Positions 27,888 through 37,562 of a DNA stretch of 64,000 nt are shown here, piece by piece. How positions within the stretch are numbered: position 1 is the stretch's first letter; each line of letters begins with the position of its first letter. The position numbers and the translations under genes were made by a program. Origin of the DNA: Carboxylicivirga mesophila (GTDB taxonomy: Bacteria > Bacteroidota > Bacteroidia > Bacteroidales > Marinilabiliaceae); NCBI RefSeq assembly GCF_018271975.1, contig NZ_JAGUCN010000015.1, forward strand, positions 86,757 to 150,756. The letters run 5' to 3'. A model generated the notes under the pieces. That model was not told the origin of the DNA. It was given only the letters and a program-made list of their open reading frames with translations, and did no database searches.

Positions 27888-27921
27888 CAAAGGTAAAAAT
27901 AGCGTTTGAATTAACCTCAAA
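27888..27921 (-). promoter_or_regulatory. Probable promoter of the nfn operon
   Basis: On the minus strand TTTG (27918-27921) and TACCTTTG (27888-27895) are 22 bases apart, slightly long for the Bacteroidota consensus. The leader would be about 75 bases. Confidence 0.55.
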
Positions 27922-28066
27922 TTATGATATTAGTTATCTACTAATTATTTACATGCATTCTAAATTAGCCTATCTGCACTGATTATAAACTATTTCTGAA
28001 AGCCAATACTTTTATTTAACAAGGCTTATTAATAACTTACCTATCCATCCTAATGAATTAATTCAG

Positions 28067-28771
28067 ATGAATATTGAAGCATTTTTTAAGTTAACATACG
28101 GGTTATACATCATCACAACAAAAGATGACAACAAGCTTAACGGCTACATTGCCAATACCGCATTCCAGGTAACAGCAGAACCCTCGCAAATAGCTATTAG
28201 CTGCAGTAAGAACAACCTTAGCTGCCAGATGATTCAGAATAGCGGTATCTTCTCAATTTCTGTACTCAAACAAAATGTTAGTGCCGACATTATTGGCTTA
28301 TTTGGATACAAAAGTGGCAGTGAGATAAATAAATTTGAACACATCAATTATAAGACTGGAAAAAGCGGAGTGCCAATAGTTACGGATGATTGCCTGGCTT
28401 GGTTCGAGTGTAAAGTCAACAAAACAGTCGATGTAGGTACGCACATTTTATTTATTGCTACCATTGAAGATAATGAACTGCTGGATAAGTCAGGTACTCC
28501 TCTTACCTACGCTTATTATCATGAAGTCAAAAAAGGATTGGCGCCTAAGAATGCACCAACTTATATCGACGAATCCAGGTTGAACAAAGACACCTCTGGA
28601 AGCGAGGGTAAGCTACAAAAGTACAGGTGTCTGGCATGCGGTTATATTTATGATCCTGAGCTTGGAGATGAAGATTCAGGCATCGCACCCGGAACAGCAT
28701 TTGAAGATATACCAGATGACTGGATTTGCTCAACATGCGGTTCAACCAAAGACATGTTTACTCCCGTTTAA
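28067..28771 (+). CDS. Flavin reductase-like domain fused to rubredoxin (high-molecular-weight rubredoxin type)
   Basis: A 234-residue fusion. Residues 1-155 form an FMN-binding split-barrel flavin reductase domain ([39 protein letters not shown]), and residues 180-234 form a rubredoxin with both CxxC knuckles ([16 protein letters not shown] and [10 protein letters not shown]). Such proteins pass electrons from NAD(P)H to oxygen- or peroxide-reducing partners. A rubrerythrin gene follows 130 bases downstream on the same strand, and the Nfn operon is divergent, consistent with an oxidative-stress electron chain for an oxygen-sensitive cell. Confidence 0.92.
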   Translation: MNIEAFFKLTYGLYIITTKDDNKLNGYIANTAFQVTAEPSQIAISCSKNNLSCQMIQNSGIFSISVLKQNVSADIIGLFGYKSGSEINKFEHINYKTGKSGVPIVTDDCLAWFECKVNKTVDVGTHILFIATIEDNELLDKSGTPLTYAYYHEVKKGLAPKNAPTYIDESRLNKDTSGSEGKLQKYRCLACGYIYDPELGDEDSGIAPGTAFEDIPDDWICSTCGSTKDMFTPV

Positions 28772-28849
28772 AACGGGGTTTAATATTTAGAAACATCCTA
28801 AATTAGCCTAACACAACCTCAAAAACATAAAAACACCCCTTCGTTAGTT

Positions 28850-28857
28850 TATATTTG
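28850..28857 (+). promoter_or_regulatory. Candidate -7 box for rubrerythrin
   Basis: TATATTTG matches TAnnTTTG exactly, 44 bases before the rubrerythrin start, suggesting the gene has its own promoter in addition to any readthrough from the flavin reductase gene. Confidence 0.5.
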
Positions 28858-28901
28858 CTTAACCCAGATCACAAATAGTTAAATAAGATAAAAGAACAAA
28901 C

Positions 28902-29477
28902 ATGGAAAGCTTAAAAGGAACCAGAACCGAACAGAACCTGCTTAAAGCCTTTGCTGGTGAATCACAAGCCCGCAACCGCTATACCTACTTTGCCAAGCAA
29001 GCTAAAAAAGAAGGATTAGAGCAAATTTCAGCTATTTTTATGGAAACTGCTGAGCAGGAACGTGAGCATGCCAAGCGCTTCTTTAAGTTTTTAGAAGGTG
29101 GAATGGTTGAAATCACAGCCACTTACCCTGCCGGCATAATAGGCGACACAAAAGACAATTTAAAGGCAGCTGCAGACGGCGAAAATGAAGAATGGTCTGA
29201 GTTGTATCCTGAATTTGCAAGGATAGCCGAAGAGGAAGGTTTTAAGGAAGTAGCTGTTGCCTTTAAAATGATTGCCAAAGTAGAAGCACACCACGAGGCA
29301 AGATACCGTGCGCTATATAAAAACCTGGAAGAAGGTAAAGTATTTGAAAAAGATGGCAAGGTAACCTGGATGTGTCGCAATTGTGGTTTTATTCATGAAG
29401 GAACCAAGGCACCAAAAATGTGCCCTGCCTGCCTGCATTCACAAGCTTATTTCGAAGTAAAAGAATCCAATTACTAA
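28902..29477 (+). CDS. rbr: Rubrerythrin
   Basis: A 191-residue peroxide-reducing protein of the cytoplasm. The di-iron four-helix bundle carries [14 protein letters not shown], the ligand pair in [13 protein letters not shown] and the second ligands in [13 protein letters not shown]. The C-terminal rubredoxin-like iron site has two CxxC pairs (WMCRNCGF and MCPACLH). It reduces hydrogen peroxide using electrons from rubredoxin, likely supplied by the preceding fusion protein. A terminator follows at 29505-29536. Confidence 0.97.
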   Translation: MESLKGTRTEQNLLKAFAGESQARNRYTYFAKQAKKEGLEQISAIFMETAEQEREHAKRFFKFLEGGMVEITATYPAGIIGDTKDNLKAAADGENEEWSELYPEFARIAEEEGFKEVAVAFKMIAKVEAHHEARYRALYKNLEEGKVFEKDGKVTWMCRNCGFIHEGTKAPKMCPACLHSQAYFEVKESNY

Positions 29478-29504
29478 GCCGCAGACTTAAGTATTGGCAT
29501 ACCC

Positions 29505-29536
29505 GAGGGCTCCTTCACTGGCGCCCTCTTTTTTTT
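29505..29536 (+). terminator. Terminator of the rubrerythrin gene
   Basis: GAGGGC (29505-29510) pairs with GCCCTC (29523-29528), with inner C-G pairs, followed by eight T. Confidence 0.85.
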
Positions 29537-29553
29537 GCATCGCAAAAAGCGTG

Positions 29554-29561
29554 TATTTTTG
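29554..29561 (+). promoter_or_regulatory. Candidate -7 box for the downstream aminotransferase
   Basis: TATTTTTG matches TAnnTTTG exactly, 18 bases before ATG 29580 and directly after the rubrerythrin terminator. Confidence 0.5.
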
Positions 29562-29579
29562 CAATTCAATTGAACAAGC

Positions 29580-30725
29580 ATGAACATTGACGAACGATTA
29601 GAAAATACCAACTTTCCTCTGCCTGCTATTAGGGAGATTAACCTATCAAAACACCCAAGCAGCATTAGCCTGGGACTGGGCGAATTGAAAAGTTTCACTG
29701 TCGACCCGCAAATTTTTGACGCTCTCTCTTCCAATTGGAACAATGGCATTTCCTACACTCAAAATGCCGGCTTACCAGCTTTGCGGCAAGCCATAGCTAG
29801 AAATCAAAAACAACAAGATGGCTTTGACTATAACGAAAATCACGTTGTAGTGACGATTGGCGTACAAAATGCCATGTATACATCCATACGCACTTTACAA
29901 AAGCTGGGTGCGCAAAGAGTTTTAATACCTTCAATTCATTTTGGCATTTATAAAAAAATACCGGCTGAATTTGGCATGGAAGTCATTTGCTACCCACTGA
30001 ACAGCGATTTCAGCATTAACCTGCCAGCATTGGAAGAACTGCTTTTACCGGATGACGTCATCATTATTAATTCGCCTTCTAATCCAACGGGTAAGGTCTT
30101 CTCCACTGTTGAGTTAAGCAATCTTGGCGAATTATTGTCGAGAAAACTGACAAAAGGCTATGCCTTAGCAGATGAAATATACAGTGCATTGGTATATGAA
30201 GGAGAAGCTGCGGAATCATTTTCTAAATTCTTCAAGCGAACAATAATTGCTAATGGCATATCTAAAAGTGGTGCTGTAGCAGGTTTGCGTGTTGGATGGC
30301 TGATTACCCGCAATGAAAATCTGGCAAAAGCATTTACATCTCATAATGCAACCATCATCAGCACACCACCTACAGCCAACCAGTATGCCGCCTTACCAAT
30401 AGTCAATGGCCAAACAACAAATACCATTAACCAATACAACCAGCTCTTAAAAGTGAATCGCAATAAGGTAATGACCATGTTGGACTCCCTTGACATCGAA
30501 TACAACACGCCCAGAGGAAGTTTTTATATATTCCCAAAAATTGGCAATAAAATAACTTGTAACATCAAAGAGTTTTGCATCACTACAGCCTCCAAAACCA
30601 ATGGAGTAGTGGTCATTCCGGGCTTGGCTTTCGGCGCTGAAGAGTATATGCGCATCTCACTGGCAACAGCTGAGATGGATGAAGCTCTTATGCGGCTTAA
30701 AAAAGCCATTAAAGAATACCTTTAG
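29580..30725 (+). CDS. Class I/II PLP-dependent aminotransferase
   Basis: A 381-residue fold-type I aminotransferase. It has the substrate loop ISYTQNAGLPALRQAI, NSPSNPTGKVFS, the PLP-binding DEIYSALVYEGE and the Schiff-base lysine in ISKSGAVAGLRVGWL (about residue 228); the C-terminal arginine is in EEYMRISLATAEMDEAL. Substrate cannot be fixed; the pattern is closer to general aspartate/aromatic transaminases than to histidinol-phosphate enzymes. It stands alone between its own promoter and a bidirectional terminator. Confidence 0.9.
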   Translation: MNIDERLENTNFPLPAIREINLSKHPSSISLGLGELKSFTVDPQIFDALSSNWNNGISYTQNAGLPALRQAIARNQKQQDGFDYNENHVVVTIGVQNAMYTSIRTLQKLGAQRVLIPSIHFGIYKKIPAEFGMEVICYPLNSDFSINLPALEELLLPDDVIIINSPSNPTGKVFSTVELSNLGELLSRKLTKGYALADEIYSALVYEGEAAESFSKFFKRTIIANGISKSGAVAGLRVGWLITRNENLAKAFTSHNATIISTPPTANQYAALPIVNGQTTNTINQYNQLLKVNRNKVMTMLDSLDIEYNTPRGSFYIFPKIGNKITCNIKEFCITTASKTNGVVVIPGLAFGAEEYMRISLATAEMDEALMRLKKAIKEYL

Positions 30726-30730
30726 ACATA

Positions 30731-30760
30731 AAAAAAGGTGCAAATACTTGCACCTTTTAC
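30731..30760. terminator. Bidirectional terminator between convergent genes
   Basis: An eleven-base perfect stem (30733-30743 with 30748-30758), four-base loop, with A and T tracts on the two sides, serves both the aminotransferase (plus) and the MaoC gene (minus). Confidence 0.85.
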
Positions 30761-30779
30761 TCTTATATTTTCTTATCGC

Positions 30780-31247
30780 TTAAGCATTGAAGTGATACAA
30801 GAAAACAATCTCGCCTTCGTAGGCTGGTTTTCTGCTACCTTCAATTTCCAACTTAATACCAATATTCGCTCGTGTTACACCACGCAGGTTGACAGCATTA
30901 TTAACTTTAGCATGCAAGCGTACCTTGCTGTTAACCAATACAGGGGCATTAAATTTCAATTTTTCAATCCCGTAATTAACCTGCATCTTAAGATTTTGAA
31001 CATCTACAATCTGATTCCATAAGTGTGGTAAGATAGAAACAGTTAAATATCCGTGTGCAATAGTATTTCCAAACGGCGACTCGTTCTTCGCTTTTTCAAC
31101 ATCGGTATGTATCCACTGATGATCTAATGTTGCATCGGCAAAAAGATTGATTTGCTCTTGAGTAAATTCATGATAATCAGAAATTCCAAGGTCACTACCT
31201 ATTAACTTTTCTAATTCGTCAAAACTCTTAATAACTACTTTACTCAT
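30780..31247 (-). CDS. MaoC family hot-dog dehydratase
   Basis: A 155-residue hot-dog protein. The hydratase motif is complete: FADATLDHQWIHTDVEKA supplies the catalytic Asp/His pair and NTIAHGYLTVSILPHLW the glycine-histidine part. Such enzymes hydrate enoyl-CoA thioesters in the cytoplasm, in fatty-acid oxidation or hydroxyalkanoate supply. No fatty-acid genes adjoin it, so its pathway is open. Confidence 0.92.
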   Translation of the reverse strand: MSKVVIKSFDELEKLIGSDLGISDYHEFTQEQINLFADATLDHQWIHTDVEKAKNESPFGNTIAHGYLTVSILPHLWNQIVDVQNLKMQVNYGIEKLKFNAPVLVNSKVRLHAKVNNAVNLRGVTRANIGIKLEIEGSRKPAYEGEIVFLYHFNA

Positions 31248-31611
31248 CGTCTAATTGTTTTTTATTTGAAGCCGCTAAGATAAAATATTTCAACAAAGCT
31301 GCATAATCTGCTTCAACAATGGCAATTTCACACATAGGACAAATAGCGGCCATATCCGAAAACGTTTGCAAATCAGGTTTTTGAATAAAACGCTAAAGTA
31401 ACTTCAATCTTAAAACGTGCTAAATCAGCACTACTAAAATCCATATATCACTTATATCAAGCATCTTAACAAAGATAAAACTATAGAATTAGCCGACATA
31501 TGAAGAAAAACAACCCACTATACACATCGCTTAAGACTTACGGTATTCGTAAATTGCATAGGTGTAATTACATGACTTTATAATGGCCAACTATAGATTA
31601 AAACTTATAAA
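31248..31611. other. Intergenic region upstream of the GH31-GH13 pair
   Basis: A 364-base spacer between divergent genes. It contains one LacI-operator-like palindrome with a central CG (GAAAACGTTTGC at 31358-31369), which could control the downstream glucan genes. No TAnnTTTG box or reading frame of note is visible. Confidence 0.4.
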
Positions 31612-34038
31612 ATGCATAATAAAACTCCACTGATAGGATTATTCCTGTTCCTCGCAAGCAGCATTAGTTTATTGGCTCAATCGAATGAGCGCGTGTTTGT
31701 TTCGGCAAACTACGAGAATAATGTACTATGTATAAATGTGAGTGATGGTTTGATCGCATTGACTCCGTTTACCCAATACAGCATGGAAGTCACTTTCAGA
31801 GCCAATGCAGATGAGCAACTCTTTCCCTCGCACGCCATTGCGCCCAAGAACCTTCCAGTGGAAGCTACTTATACCGAAACGGAACAAACCATTAAGCTTT
31901 CAACGGGTAAACTAAGTGCATTGATAAATAAAGCACCTTTCTCCATTAGTTATTATTATATCGAAAAGAGAATCCTTGACGAAGAGGCAGGTTACTTCGC
32001 CGACAGTGTCAAGCAGGGCTTTCGTTTCAAGCTGATGCCAGATGAACTAATGATGGGTGGTGGCGAAAGAGCTCTGGGTATGAATCGACGCGGTAATAAG
32101 CTCCAATTATATAACAGAGCCAGCTATGGTTATCAAACACATGCCGAGCTGATGTACTATTCTATGCCACTCCTCATTTCGTCAAACAAGTATATGCTAG
32201 GTTTTGACAATGGAGCCAGCGGATGGCTTGATATTGGCAAAACAGAAAGTGACGTACTGCAGTTTGATGCGGTTGGAGGCCGTATGAGTTACTTTATTGT
32301 TGCTGCTGATAGCTGGCCGGATTTGAATTACAACTTTACTCAATTAACCGGTCATCAGCCAATGTTGCCACGATGGGCTTTAGGTAATATTTCCTCGCGC
32401 ATGGGCTACCACTCACAGCAAGAGGTTGAAACCGTTATTGATTTATATCAGAAAGACGATATCCCATTAGATGGCATTGTATTGGATTTGTATTGGTTCG
32501 GTCCGGATGTTACAGGCCATATGGGTAACCTGGAGTGGCATCGTGATTCATTTCCTGAGCCAGAGAAAATGCTTGAAAACAATAAGTCCAAGGGTATTAA
32601 TACAGTGCTCATTACGGAACCATTCATCCTTAAAAACAGTGGCAAGTACAAAGAATGTGCAGAGCAGCAATTATTGGGAACCGATTCCCTTGGTAATCCT
32701 TATATTTTTGACTTTTTCTTTGGCACAACAGCATTACTTGACATATTTAAGCCCGAAACACAACATTGGTTCTGGGGCATTTACAAAAAGCATACACTGA
32801 GTGGCGTTGATGGCTGGTGGGGCGATTTGGGCGAACCAGAAGTTCATCCCGATGATCTTATGCATGTCAATGGTCGTGCCGATGAAGTACATAACTTGTA
32901 TGGACATGAATGGGCTAAAACTATTTATAAAGGATATCAGCAAGACTTTCCGGATAATCGGCCGGTTATTCTGATGCGCGCGGGCTTTATTGGCTCCCAG
33001 CGTTACGGTCTGGTGCCCTGGTCGGGTGATGTGAGCCGCTCATGGGGGGGATTACAATCGCAGGTTGAAATTGCTCTGCAAATGGGCATGCAAGGTTTGG
33101 CCTATATGCATTCTGATTTAGGTGGTTTTGCCGGTGACTACAAGGATTCTGAACTTTATACACGATGGCTGCAATATGGGGTGTTTCAACCCATTTATCG
33201 AACACACGCCCAGGAAGATGTACCTCCTGAACCTGTTTTCTGGGATGACACCACCAAAGCTGGTGTCCGCGATTTCATTCGCTTACGTTATCAACTTACG
33301 CCCTACCTTTACACCTTGATGTATGAAAACACGGTAAAGGGATGGCCACTGATGCGCCCCCTGTTTTACATCGAAGACAATCCTGAGTTGTACAATGAAA
33401 CCAAAACCTACTTATGGGGAGACAACTTCCTGGTATCACCAGTGGTTGAAAAAGGTCTTAAATCGCAATCGGTATATTTGCCTAAGGGACATAACTGGTT
33501 CAATTTCTTTACGGATGAAAAGTTTGAAGGTGGCCAAACAGTAAATGTTGCGACCGATATTTCAACGCTACCGGTATTTATTAAGGCGGGCTCGTTTATT
33601 CCGATGGTGCCTGTTTACAACAACATGACTGAGTACACGAGTGAGCACCTCATACTGCACTATTACCACGATCCTTCGATAAAAACGAGTACCGGCCAGA
33701 TGTATGAAGACGATGGTAAAACGAAAGATAGCTATGCTTTAAATAAATACGAGGTTTTGAACTTTGAAGCTAGTCATCAGGGCAGCTTGCAGCTAACGAT
33801 AAAACCCGAAGGCTATTATTACGAAGGAAAACCTGATGGCCGGCACATTGAGCTGATTATTCATAACTATTCTCATAAACCCAGAAACATCACCGTTAAC
33901 GGCAATAAGATCAAAATCACAAAATCAAGCAATAAACTAAGCACTCGAAAAGGAGGAGCATATTATAATCTTCAGACTAAACAGCTGCACATCAATTCTG
34001 AAATGAGCAAAGAAGTATTAAAAGTATTAATCGATTAA
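31612..34038 (+). CDS. Exported glycoside hydrolase family 31 alpha-glucosidase
   Basis: An 808-residue enzyme with a signal peptide (residues 1-22, ending LLAQS). The GH31 N-terminal beta-sandwich is followed by the barrel with GIVLDLYWFGPDVTG, the catalytic nucleophile aspartate in WWGDLGEPE (about residue 404) and the acid/base aspartate in SGDVSRSWGG (about 471). C-terminal beta domains include YLPKGHNWFNFF. It should release glucose or related sugars from alpha-glucosides in the periplasm. The GH13 lipoprotein gene follows after 9 bases, forming a two-gene starch/alpha-glucan unit without a SusC/SusD pair. Confidence 0.95.
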   Translation: MHNKTPLIGLFLFLASSISLLAQSNERVFVSANYENNVLCINVSDGLIALTPFTQYSMEVTFRANADEQLFPSHAIAPKNLPVEATYTETEQTIKLSTGKLSALINKAPFSISYYYIEKRILDEEAGYFADSVKQGFRFKLMPDELMMGGGERALGMNRRGNKLQLYNRASYGYQTHAELMYYSMPLLISSNKYMLGFDNGASGWLDIGKTESDVLQFDAVGGRMSYFIVAADSWPDLNYNFTQLTGHQPMLPRWALGNISSRMGYHSQQEVETVIDLYQKDDIPLDGIVLDLYWFGPDVTGHMGNLEWHRDSFPEPEKMLENNKSKGINTVLITEPFILKNSGKYKECAEQQLLGTDSLGNPYIFDFFFGTTALLDIFKPETQHWFWGIYKKHTLSGVDGWWGDLGEPEVHPDDLMHVNGRADEVHNLYGHEWAKTIYKGYQQDFPDNRPVILMRAGFIGSQRYGLVPWSGDVSRSWGGLQSQVEIALQMGMQGLAYMHSDLGGFAGDYKDSELYTRWLQYGVFQPIYRTHAQEDVPPEPVFWDDTTKAGVRDFIRLRYQLTPYLYTLMYENTVKGWPLMRPLFYIEDNPELYNETKTYLWGDNFLVSPVVEKGLKSQSVYLPKGHNWFNFFTDEKFEGGQTVNVATDISTLPVFIKAGSFIPMVPVYNNMTEYTSEHLILHYYHDPSIKTSTGQMYEDDGKTKDSYALNKYEVLNFEASHQGSLQLTIKPEGYYYEGKPDGRHIELIIHNYSHKPRNITVNGNKIKITKSSNKLSTRKGGAYYNLQTKQLHINSEMSKEVLKVLID

Positions 34039-34047
34039 TTTAAACAT

Positions 34048-35907
34048 ATGCACAGATTATTAGCGATATGCGCATTGGCACTGGCAACATTAGCCTGCCA
34101 GCAACAAAAACCATCAGAAAGCAAGGAAACAACAGAACACAAAACTGTTGTTTACCAGGTTTTCACCCGACTCTTTGGCAATACAATCACAACTAACAAG
34201 GCTTGGGGAACAATAGAGGAAAATGGTGTTGGCAAATTCAGCGACTTCACCGACAAAGCCCTTTCTGAGCTAAAAGACCTTGGCATTACCCACATTTGGT
34301 ACACAGGCGTGCCACATCATGCGGTTATCAATGACTATAAAGCTTATGGCATATCAAATGATGACCCTGATGTAGTAAAAGGTCGGGCTGGCTCACCCTA
34401 TGCTGTTAAGGACTACTACAATGTGAATCCTGACCTGGCTGAAAATCCAGCGAACCGTCTGGAAGAATTCAAAGCCTTAATTGACCGTACACACCAGCAC
34501 GGCATGAAAGTATTGATAGATATTGTACCCAACCATGTTGCCAGGCATTACGAAGGCAAAAATAATCAGGCAGGTGTATTGGATTTTGGAGCACAAGATG
34601 ACACTTCTGTGGCATATGCTGTAAATAATAACTTCTACTACATCCCCGGTGAGTCATTTAAAGTACCAGATCCTGAAAATAACTACCAGCCGCTGGGTGG
34701 AGAAGTACATCCATTAGCCGATGGGCAGTTTGATGAAAATCCTGCCAAGTGGACCGGGAATGGCTCCAGACTGGCACAACCAGGTTTTCATGATTGGTAT
34801 GAAACCGTTAAAATTAACTATGGTGTGCGCCCAGATGGCACAAAAGATTTCCCGGAGTTACCGGAAGGCTATGAACAGAAGGACTATAAAGCACACTATG
34901 CATTCTGGCAAAATAAAACCTTACCCGATTCATGGCTAAAGTTCCGTGATATTGCCTTGTACTGGACCGAACTGGGTGTTGATGGCTTTCGATTTGACAT
35001 GGCAGAAATGGTGCCCGTTGAGTTTTGGAGTTTTATGAATTCTTCCATCAAAATGGCTAATGAAGATGCTTTTCTGCTGGCTGAAGTCTACAATCCTTCA
35101 TTGTATCGTGATTACATCCACAAAGGTAAAATGGATTACTTGTATGATAAAGTAGAACTATACGATACGCTTAAACACATTATGCAGGGGCATGGCTTAA
35201 CCGATAACCTGCCTGCTATACAAAATGGCTTGAAAGACATCGAACATCACATGCTTCACTTCCTCGAAAACCATGACGAACAGCGTATTGCAAGCCCTGA
35301 ATTCGCAGGCGATGCAAAAAAAGGGATGCCAGCCATGGTTGTTTCAACTACCATCAGTACAGCCCCGACAATGATCTATTTTGGACAGGAAGTAGGCGAA
35401 CCAGGTGCTGAGGATGCAGGATTTGGCAGTCATAGCCGCACAAGTATTTTCGATTACATAGGTGTACCACATCATCAGCGCTGGATGAACAATGGTGCTT
35501 TCGATGGAGGTCAGCTTTCAAATGAAGAAAAGAAACTGAGAGATTTCTATAAACGCCTACTGACTTTCTCGGTAAAAAGTCCGGCACTCATGGGTGAATA
35601 CGAAGAGATTCACACCGTTAATCGTTCGCAATCGGAGAACTATAACGATAAGGTTTTTAGCTTCGTGCGCTGGTGCGATACAGAGCAACTAATCATCTGC
35701 TCAAACTTTCAACCAAATGACTCGCAACACTTTCAACTTACGATACCTGCAGAAATAATTAAGCAATGGCAGCTCCCTGATGGAGAATACCAACTGACTG
35801 ACCAACTGTATGGCAGTACAAATCAGCTATTCGTTGAGGATGGTGAGGGTACGATAGATATCCATACCGAACCACTCGCTTCATTTATTTATAAAATCGA
35901 CAACTAG
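34048..35907 (+). CDS. GH13 alpha-amylase family lipoprotein
   Basis: A 619-residue enzyme with a lipoprotein signal (MHRLLAICALALATLACQQQ, cysteine 17). All four conserved GH13 regions are visible: DIVPNHVA, DGFRFDMAEM with the nucleophile aspartate near 316, LLAEVYNPS with the general acid near 345, and FLENHDEQR near 408. An all-beta C-terminal domain closes the protein. It would hydrolyse alpha-1,4 glucans at the cell envelope and feed the GH31 enzyme encoded just upstream. A strong terminator follows. Confidence 0.95.
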   Translation: MHRLLAICALALATLACQQQKPSESKETTEHKTVVYQVFTRLFGNTITTNKAWGTIEENGVGKFSDFTDKALSELKDLGITHIWYTGVPHHAVINDYKAYGISNDDPDVVKGRAGSPYAVKDYYNVNPDLAENPANRLEEFKALIDRTHQHGMKVLIDIVPNHVARHYEGKNNQAGVLDFGAQDDTSVAYAVNNNFYYIPGESFKVPDPENNYQPLGGEVHPLADGQFDENPAKWTGNGSRLAQPGFHDWYETVKINYGVRPDGTKDFPELPEGYEQKDYKAHYAFWQNKTLPDSWLKFRDIALYWTELGVDGFRFDMAEMVPVEFWSFMNSSIKMANEDAFLLAEVYNPSLYRDYIHKGKMDYLYDKVELYDTLKHIMQGHGLTDNLPAIQNGLKDIEHHMLHFLENHDEQRIASPEFAGDAKKGMPAMVVSTTISTAPTMIYFGQEVGEPGAEDAGFGSHSRTSIFDYIGVPHHQRWMNNGAFDGGQLSNEEKKLRDFYKRLLTFSVKSPALMGEYEEIHTVNRSQSENYNDKVFSFVRWCDTEQLIICSNFQPNDSQHFQLTIPAEIIKQWQLPDGEYQLTDQLYGSTNQLFVEDGEGTIDIHTEPLASFIYKIDN

Positions 35908-35914
35908 ATAGCAT

Positions 35915-35950
35915 AACCGGTGACGCTTCAAGCAAGGTCACCGGTTTTTT
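35915..35950 (+). terminator. Terminator of the GH31-GH13 unit
   Basis: AACCGGTGAC (35915-35924) pairs with GTCACCGGTT (35937-35946), followed by a T tract. It overlaps a TTG at 35949 that is in frame with the next gene, so that codon is unlikely to be the start of trhA. Confidence 0.9.
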
Positions 35951-36014
35951 GTTTATCACTTTTATTCCAAAGCCCTTTGGGATACTGCGATTTCATATAC
36001 CTTTACAACAAAAA

Positions 36015-36644
36015 ATGCAAGTTAAACCTTCCACCTACAGCCCACTTGAGGAAAAGCTAAACATATACAGTCACCTGGCTGGCATAATACTAGGCTTGGT
36101 AGCATTAATCTTTCTATTATTTAAAGCCACCGACACTTTATCATTCATTGTTTACATTAGCTATGGTGCATGCATTATTGCGCTTTTTACAGCTTCTACT
36201 TTATATCACTCCGAGAAGGATGCCATTCGACGAGCACGGCTAAAGGTATTCGACCATTGTGCCATCTATTTTATGATAGCAGGCTCCTATATTCCGTTTC
36301 TGACACTTGGCATAGGCACAAGTTGGGCCTGGTGGCTTTTGGCCGGTGTTTGGCTATTAGCCATTTCCGGAAGTATACTTAAGCTGTTTTATGCAGGTCG
36401 CTTTCAAATTCTCTCAACCATTAGCTATGTACTGCTGGGCTGGATTGTTGTAGTGGCTATTAAACCGCTAATAGCCGCATTAAGTACGCCAGCTCTGACC
36501 TGGCTGGCACTGGGAGGTGCCTTTTATACCTTGGGTGCTGTTTTATACCAGATTAAGCGCATTCCTTTTAATCATGCCATTTTTCATGCATTTGTATTAT
36601 TAGGTGCCTATGCTCATTTCCATGCTATCTACTGGCATATCTGA
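36015..36644 (+). CDS. trhA: Hemolysin III / PAQR family membrane protein TrhA
   Basis: A 209-residue protein from ATG 36015 (MQVKPSTYSPLEEKLN), which is preferred over an in-frame TTG that lies in the upstream terminator. Seven transmembrane helices are visible. The zinc-site signatures are present: SHLAG in the first helix, STLYHS with FDHCAIYFMIAGSYIP in the middle and the final FHAFVLLGAYAHFHAIYW. TrhA proteins maintain membrane fluidity or lipid homeostasis; the hemolysin name is historical. Confidence 0.92.
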   Translation: MQVKPSTYSPLEEKLNIYSHLAGIILGLVALIFLLFKATDTLSFIVYISYGACIIALFTASTLYHSEKDAIRRARLKVFDHCAIYFMIAGSYIPFLTLGIGTSWAWWLLAGVWLLAISGSILKLFYAGRFQILSTISYVLLGWIVVVAIKPLIAALSTPALTWLALGGAFYTLGAVLYQIKRIPFNHAIFHAFVLLGAYAHFHAIYWHI

Positions 36645-37535
36645 TTAGCAAATCAGATCGTCAAGCACTGCCTCAAAGGTTGGAAACTCAAAATGGAAGC
36701 CATCCTTCTCAAGTCTTTTAGGTAACACTTTCTGCCCAACCAGCAAGGCATTTGCCCCTTCCCCAAACATCACTCTCAACAGTTTTTCAGGAATGGCTGG
36801 CAACACCGACTTTCTGGTACGTTCTTTAATGGCCTCGGTTATTTCCAGATTCGACAGCATTTGTGGTGCAACTAAATTATAAATCCCATTTGATGCCTCT
36901 CGCCTGATAAGATACCAGAAAGCACTTAACACATCATTTAGATGGATAAACGGGAAAACCTGGTGACCATCGCCCAGCCTGGCCCCTAATCCAAACTTAA
37001 ATGGTTTAAGCATCCGAGGAAACGCACCGCCTTCATTGCCCAAAACGACCCCTAGCCGAACAATACACAGTCGCACATCTGTCAAAGACTGAACTTTATA
37101 AGCTTCAGCCTCCCACTGCTTACACACATCACCTAGAAAATCATTGGCATAGTTGGTCGAAAACTCATCATGCACCTCAAAACTGTCATAAATCCCAACC
37201 GCTGATGCTGTTATGATAATTTCAGGCGAAGTTTCCATGTGGTGAATAGCATCCACCAGCACATTTGTTGTATTAATACGACTGTTTAGTATCTCTCGCT
37301 TGTAGTTGGGTGTCCATTTTTTAGCGGCAATAGGGGCTCCAGCCAGATTTATAACAACCGAGCACCCATTTAACAACGTTTTGAGCTGTGATTTTTTGCT
37401 TTTAAAATGCTGTCGCTTCAAGCGCACAACAGTATAGCCATTGCATTCAAGAAAATTACTCAATGCATTACCTATAAAACCTGTGGCACCACTTATTGCA
37501 ATCTTATTATCTATTCGCCCCTGAGGCATAATCAT
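36645..37535 (-). CDS. TIGR01777-type NAD(P)-dependent epimerase/SDR family protein
   Basis: A 296-residue extended-SDR protein. The Rossmann motif is ISGATGFIGNALSNFL, followed by VVINLAGAPIAAKKWTPNYK, TTNVLVDAI and the C-terminal DUF1731 segment (PAIPEKLLRVMFGEGANALL and GQKVLPKRLEKDGFHFEFPT). Homologues (YfcH-like) have no settled substrate. It begins 27 bases after cdaA and is probably the last gene of the folP-cdaA-SDR operon. Confidence 0.92.
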   Translation of the reverse strand: MIMPQGRIDNKIAISGATGFIGNALSNFLECNGYTVVRLKRQHFKSKKSQLKTLLNGCSVVINLAGAPIAAKKWTPNYKREILNSRINTTNVLVDAIHHMETSPEIIITASAVGIYDSFEVHDEFSTNYANDFLGDVCKQWEAEAYKVQSLTDVRLCIVRLGVVLGNEGGAFPRMLKPFKFGLGARLGDGHQVFPFIHLNDVLSAFWYLIRREASNGIYNLVAPQMLSNLEITEAIKERTRKSVLPAIPEKLLRVMFGEGANALLVGQKVLPKRLEKDGFHFEFPTFEAVLDDLIC

Positions 37536-37562
37536 CTAGTTTATCAAGTTAACCTATAGCTA

